NCBI RefSeq assembly: GCF_019799925.1
Contig: NZ_JABGCG010000001.1
Span: 372,001-436,000, forward strand
Length of the DNA: 64,000 nt
DNA from: Blastococcus sp. CPCC 205250
Lineage (GTDB): Bacteria > Actinomycetota > Actinomycetes > Mycobacteriales > Geodermatophilaceae
Direction of reading: 5' to 3'
Shown: piece by piece, positions 61,335 through 64,000 of the stretch
How the letters are laid out: each line of letters starts with the position of its first letter
Position numbering within the stretch: position 1 is the first letter of the stretch
The notes under the pieces: generated by a model
Databases searched by the model: none
What the model saw: the letters and a program-made list of their open reading frames with translations, nothing else
What the model was told of the DNA's origin: nothing
Position numbers and translations under genes: made by a program

Positions 61335-62669
61335 TCAGGTCCAGTCGATGCGCCGCGCCAGGGCCTGCAGGCGGGCGCCGGACACGGGGTCCACCGACGC
61401 CGCCCACGCCACCCGGCCGAGCACGTGGTCGCGGAAGGTCGCCGGGTCCCGGTCCCGGACCTGGGTCCGCCACCCCCGCGTGGCGCAGTTGTGCAGCAGC
61501 GCGCGCAGCCGGTCGCGGTCCGTCCGCGGCAGCGCGGGGCGCGCGTTGACCACCGTCCCGAGCACCTGCTGGCGCCGGGCCGCGCCCACCGCGCGCGTCT
61601 TCGCCGCGTGCACGCGCAGTCCCTCGTCGGCGACCACCGCGGTCACCCGCGCGGCGAACCGGTCGCCGGTCAGGGCGCGGCCGCCGCTGAACGTGAGGTC
61701 GTCGACGTACCGGGTGTAGGTGGCACCCGCAGCCGCGGCGAGCCCCGCCAGGCGGCGGTCGAGCCGGAAGCACACGAGGTTGGCCAGCGCCGGCGAGGTG
61801 GGTGCGCCCTGGGGCAGGTGCGGGACGGCGAGCCGCTGCCCCAACCGGCGGTGCCGGTCGGCCGCCGCGGCTCCCGGCGGCACCGGGACCCGGCGCCACA
61901 CCTCGGCCGGCAGCACCGTCGTCACCAGGCCGGTGACCAGGTGCGCGACCGGCTCGGTCAGCCCGACGGTCCCTTGCAGCAGGCCCCGGACGCGACCGGC
62001 AGGAACGCTGGGGAAGAAGGCCTCGAGGTCCATGCCGAGCACGACGTCCGCGCCCGCGTGCGGAGCCGCCGCGGTGCGCACCGACCGGTCCGGCACGGAG
62101 CCGTGCGCCGCCGGGTGCACCGGGACCGGCGCGAGCACGTGCCGCAGCAGGCGGCGCTGGATCTCCTTGAGCCGCGGCTTCGGCGCGGCCAGCAGGCGCA
62201 CCCCGCTGCCGTGCGGCACGGCGTGCCAGCGGTAGTGCCGCAGCGGCTCCCCGGACGTCCGCTCCAGGCTCCGCGGGTCGGCGAACCACAGCAGCTCGCC
62301 GAGGTCGAGGTCGAGCAGCCGCGCCAGGGCCGCCGCGTCGGGCAGGACGGCGACCGGGAAGGGCCGGCGGACGACGGCCACCGCCGCCGGCCGCCACCGC
62401 ACCACCCGGGGCGGGGGCGAGGTCGCCTGCCCCTTCCGCCAGCCCTCCGTCGTCGTCAGGAAGGCGGCCAGCTCGCGGGGCCGGTCGGCGGGCGCGTCCC
62501 GGTGGGCGGCCAGCACCTCACCCACGAGCGTGCCGACCCACCGGGGTGCCCGGGCGTGGTCCAGCGCGACGGCCACCCGCCGGACCATCTCGCGCCGCCG
62601 CCAGCGTCCGCCGAGCAGTGCGGTGGCGATACCCGCCGCGACCACCTCGGCCTGCCGGGAGGTCGTCAC
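61335..62669 (-). CDS. Retron-type reverse transcriptase
   Basis: The product is 444 residues from the GTG at 62669. Residues 1-125 are a helical extension, as in myxobacterial-type retron RTs. RT core motifs in order: HYRWHAVPHGSGVRLLAAPK (RT1, residue 145 on), LKEIQRRLLRHVLA, AAHGSVPDRSV, VLGMDLEAFFPSV (first catalytic Asp214), PQGAPTSPALANL (286-298), YTRYVDDLTFSGG (YVDD at 321-324), VVNARPALPR and LRALLHN. The retron NAxxH motif is AAAPH here and the VTG motif reads VLG, so it is a divergent member. No maturase (group II intron) or integrase domain follows. A 19-bp inverted repeat flanking a structured 121-nt region lies 5 nt upstream (see 62675-62833), the position of a retron msr-msd RNA. 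Confidence 0.92.
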   Translation of the reverse strand: MTTSRQAEVVAAGIATALLGGRWRRREMVRRVAVALDHARAPRWVGTLVGEVLAAHRDAPADRPRELAAFLTTTEGWRKGQATSPPPRVVRWRPAAVAVVRRPFPVAVLPDAAALARLLDLDLGELLWFADPRSLERTSGEPLRHYRWHAVPHGSGVRLLAAPKPRLKEIQRRLLRHVLAPVPVHPAAHGSVPDRSVRTAAAPHAGADVVLGMDLEAFFPSVPAGRVRGLLQGTVGLTEPVAHLVTGLVTTVLPAEVWRRVPVPPGAAAADRHRRLGQRLAVPHLPQGAPTSPALANLVCFRLDRRLAGLAAAAGATYTRYVDDLTFSGGRALTGDRFAARVTAVVADEGLRVHAAKTRAVGAARRQQVLGTVVNARPALPRTDRDRLRALLHNCATRGWRTQVRDRDPATFRDHVLGRVAWAASVDPVSGARLQALARRIDWT

Positions 62670-62674
62670 CGGGA

Positions 62675-62833
62675 TGCGTGGCGGGACGGGCAGCCACTCC
62701 CTGAGGGAGGCGCCGGCGCGTGCGCGGAGCGCGCCGTCCGGCGGGTGACGCTAGTCCTGGCTGACACGTGCTGCCCCGGGGTCGCCCCGGAGGGACCGGA
62801 TCTCGCCGGTCGTCCTGCCCGTCCCGCCACGCA
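62675..62833 (-). ncRNA. Candidate retron msr-msd RNA with a1/a2 inverted repeats
   Basis: CTGCCCGTCCCGCCACGCA at 62815-62833 and TGCGTGGCGGGACGGGCAG at 62675-62693 are perfect 19-bp reverse complements, 121 nt apart, ending 5 nt before the RT start codon. Read on the minus strand the RNA would be: arm a1, hairpin I (62811-62794, GACCGG/CCGGTC), hairpin II (62790-62776, CCGGGG/CCCCGG), a 39-nt linker, hairpin III (62736-62714, 7 bp), hairpin IV (62709-62697), arm a2. This order (a1, short msr hairpins, msd, a2, RT) is the retron plan, and a G follows a1 as needed for 2'-5' branching. Whether msDNA is made cannot be seen from sequence. Confidence 0.6.
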
Positions 62834-62936
62834 CCGGGGCACCGTAGCGGTGACGCCGGACGGACGTGGGCCGTTCCCCTCCGCCGATCGACGGCAGGAT
62901 GGGCCGCTCCACACCGACGTCGACGGGAGCCCGACC

Positions 62937-63542
62937 GTGACCCAGCCGCCCGCCCCCATGGTGGTGCCGCGCTTCTCCGTGAAGCAGCGGATCACCGTGA
63001 TGGTCAACCGCTACGAGGTGCTCGCCGCCGGCCCCGACGGCAGCGAGGGCCACCTGCTGGCGCTGGCCGAGCAGAAGCGGATGAAGCTCAAGGAGGAGGT
63101 CGTCTTCTTCGCCGACGCCGACAAGCGCCGCCGGGTCTTCTCGTTCAAGGCGCGGCAGCGGCTCGACGTGCACGCCCAGCACGACGTGTACGACGAGTAC
63201 GGCAACGTCCTGGGCACCTTCAGCAAGCAGTTCGGCGCCAGCCTGCTGCGCTCGACCTGGGACCTCGCGGCGCCCGGAGTCCAGGCCGTCGGCCGCGAGC
63301 GCCGCCCGGTCATCGCCGTCCTGCGGCGGATCTGGACCCTCATCCCGTACCTCGGTGACGTCTGGGTCCCCTTCGTCTTCCACTTCGACTTCGTCGACAC
63401 CGCCACCGGGGCGCCGGTGATGACCAGCGAGCGGCAGAAGGCGATCCGCGACCGCTACGACGTCACGGTGCACGACCCCCGGCTCGACTTCCGGGTGGCC
63501 GCGTCGATGGCGGTGGCCCTGGACGCGCTGCAGAGCCGCTGA
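62937..63542 (+). CDS. LURP-one-related/tubby-like protein
   Basis: The product is 201 residues from the GTG at 62937 after GGGAG. VPRFSVKQRITVMVNRYEVL, LALAEQKRMKLKEEVVFFAD, RVFSFKARQRLDVHAQHDVY and FGASLLRSTWDL form the repeated strands of a tubby C-terminal/LOR beta-barrel; a hydrophobic C-terminal helix like that of scramblases is not obvious. Function unknown in bacteria. It is divergent from the RT; the candidate ncRNA lies in between, about 100 bp from this gene. Confidence 0.8.
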   Translation: MTQPPAPMVVPRFSVKQRITVMVNRYEVLAAGPDGSEGHLLALAEQKRMKLKEEVVFFADADKRRRVFSFKARQRLDVHAQHDVYDEYGNVLGTFSKQFGASLLRSTWDLAAPGVQAVGRERRPVIAVLRRIWTLIPYLGDVWVPFVFHFDFVDTATGAPVMTSERQKAIRDRYDVTVHDPRLDFRVAASMAVALDALQSR

Positions 63543-63548
63543 CGCCGG

Positions 63549-63842
63549 TCAGCGGAAGAAGGCCGCCACCACGCCCCACAGCCCGTCCGAGCCGGCCGAC
63601 CCGGCGCGGCCCCCGCCGCCGATCCGGCGCCGCCAGTCGGAGGCGACCAGGAACCCCGACGCCACCACCCACAGGCCCACGGCCGCGCCGATCGTGACCC
63701 TGCGGTCCACCGGGAGGACGAACTCCGAGAACAGCGCCACCGTCCCCGCGGCCGCGAGCCAGCAGCCGGTGCGTGCCCACAGCCGGTGCCGGCGGGCCTC
63801 CCGCGCGTCGGCCTCGGCCAGCTGCCGCTCGTACTCCTGCAC
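63549..63842 (-). CDS. Small membrane protein, hypothetical
   Basis: The product is 97 residues from the GTG at 63842, preceded by GGGAGG. A charged helix (VQEYERQLAEADAREARRHR) leads to two membrane spans (TGCWLAAAGTVALFSEFVLP and VTIGAAVGLWVVASGFLVA) and a basic, glycine-rich tail. No family recognised. It converges with the LOR gene, with 6 bases between stops. Confidence 0.65.
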   Translation of the reverse strand: MQEYERQLAEADAREARRHRLWARTGCWLAAAGTVALFSEFVLPVDRRVTIGAAVGLWVVASGFLVASDWRRRIGGGGRAGSAGSDGLWGVVAAFFR

Positions 63843-63980
63843 CGTGCCTCCCGGCCGCTCGCGGCCGGTCGGTCCCGGCGCGGTCGCGGAAGCTAGCAGC
63901 GGCACGGGCGGTCCGGGGGCTCCCGGCACGCGGCGGAAAGCGGTGGTCGGCGACCCGGGCGGCGGCTACGGTCTGCCGCC

Positions 63981-64000
63981 GTGTCCAGCCGCACCTACCG
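63981..64000 (+). CDS. Possible start of a further gene (truncated by window end)
   Basis: A GTG at 63981 opens a frame reading MSSRTY to the end of the window. TACGGT at 63967-63972 lies 8 nt upstream, the same leaderless spacing as before ychF. Only six codons are visible, so this is a weak call. Confidence 0.3.

Noticed and set aside
62675..62833. Inverted repeat as an ordinary terminator or IS terminal repeats
   Set aside because: A 121-nt loop is too long for a terminator, there is no transposase between the arms, and no target-site duplication is evident; the position directly before an RT gene favours a retron RNA.

Overview
The window is a 64-kb piece of a very GC-rich actinobacterial chromosome. 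GTG starts are common, adjacent genes are often joined by 4-nt GTGA or ATGA overlaps, and several promoters look leaderless (TANNNT about 6-9 nt before the start codon). Mycothiol-type DinB/maleylpyruvate isomerase proteins, an HU with a lysine-rich tail, a mycobacterial Sdh1-type succinate dehydrogenase and families of perfect intergenic palindromes all fit Actinobacteria. Geodermatophilaceae (Blastococcus, Geodermatophilus, Modestobacter) is my best guess, but this is inference from style and not a database match.

Layout. 1-3.7 kb: tail of a DrrB-like ABC permease, a DrrC-like short UvrA paralogue and an SPFH protein. 3.8-13.2 kb (minus strand): nine genes, mostly joined by GTGA overlaps, encoding an inositol-3-phosphate synthase homologue, an HD-like protein, a SAM methyltransferase, a Gfo/Idh/MocA oxidoreductase, a zinc-ribbon MBL-fold hydrolase, a YcaO enzyme, a sugar-phosphate isomerase, a GT4 glycosyltransferase and a PIG-L deacetylase. 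Together they look like an uncharacterised pathway to a cyclitol-based (mycothiol-like or pseudodisaccharide) small molecule. 13.4-17.6 kb (plus): an ABC exporter, a two-component system and a GNAT acetyltransferase in one overlapping operon. 17.6-20.4 kb: housekeeping genes (glutathione peroxidase, hydrolase, YchF). 20.5-28.5 kb: a worn region with a frameshifted methyltransferase, an MMPL N-terminal stub, a serine-hydrolase scrap and a broken multicopper oxidase, mixed with intact SDR/HTH, HU, DinB-like and Ser/Thr kinase genes.

28.5-49.7 kb is mixed metabolism and regulation: an SQR-like flavoprotein, an ECF41 sigma factor with a carboxymuconolactone decarboxylase partner, AraC, patatin plus acyltransferase, hemerythrin, a large BTAD/AAA regulator, an F420-type reductase, a TetR-P450-ferredoxin group with twin operators, and SelO. 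49.8-59.4 kb holds a LAXTG-anchored beta-helix surface protein, a gamma-carbonic anhydrase, a VOC/HxlR pair with a clean operator, the sdhCAB operon and a secreted intradiol-dioxygenase-like lipoprotein.

59.4-64 kb: two envelope-type YtxH-like proteins, one of them a PRC-barrel fusion with an internal start, followed by a reverse transcriptase gene. A 19-bp perfect inverted repeat encloses 121 nt of hairpin-rich sequence immediately upstream of the RT gene. This is the arrangement of retron a1/a2 arms around an msr-msd RNA, and with the YcaO/inositol operon it is the strongest candidate for an undescribed system here.

Three palindrome families were seen: A, an 18-bp-arm GCTCGTGCTCTGCCCACC element present twice, once inside the 3' end of a coding region; B, a 51-nt GTGTGCGC...GCGCACAC element present twice; and single long hairpins at 10.0 kb and 47.4 kb.
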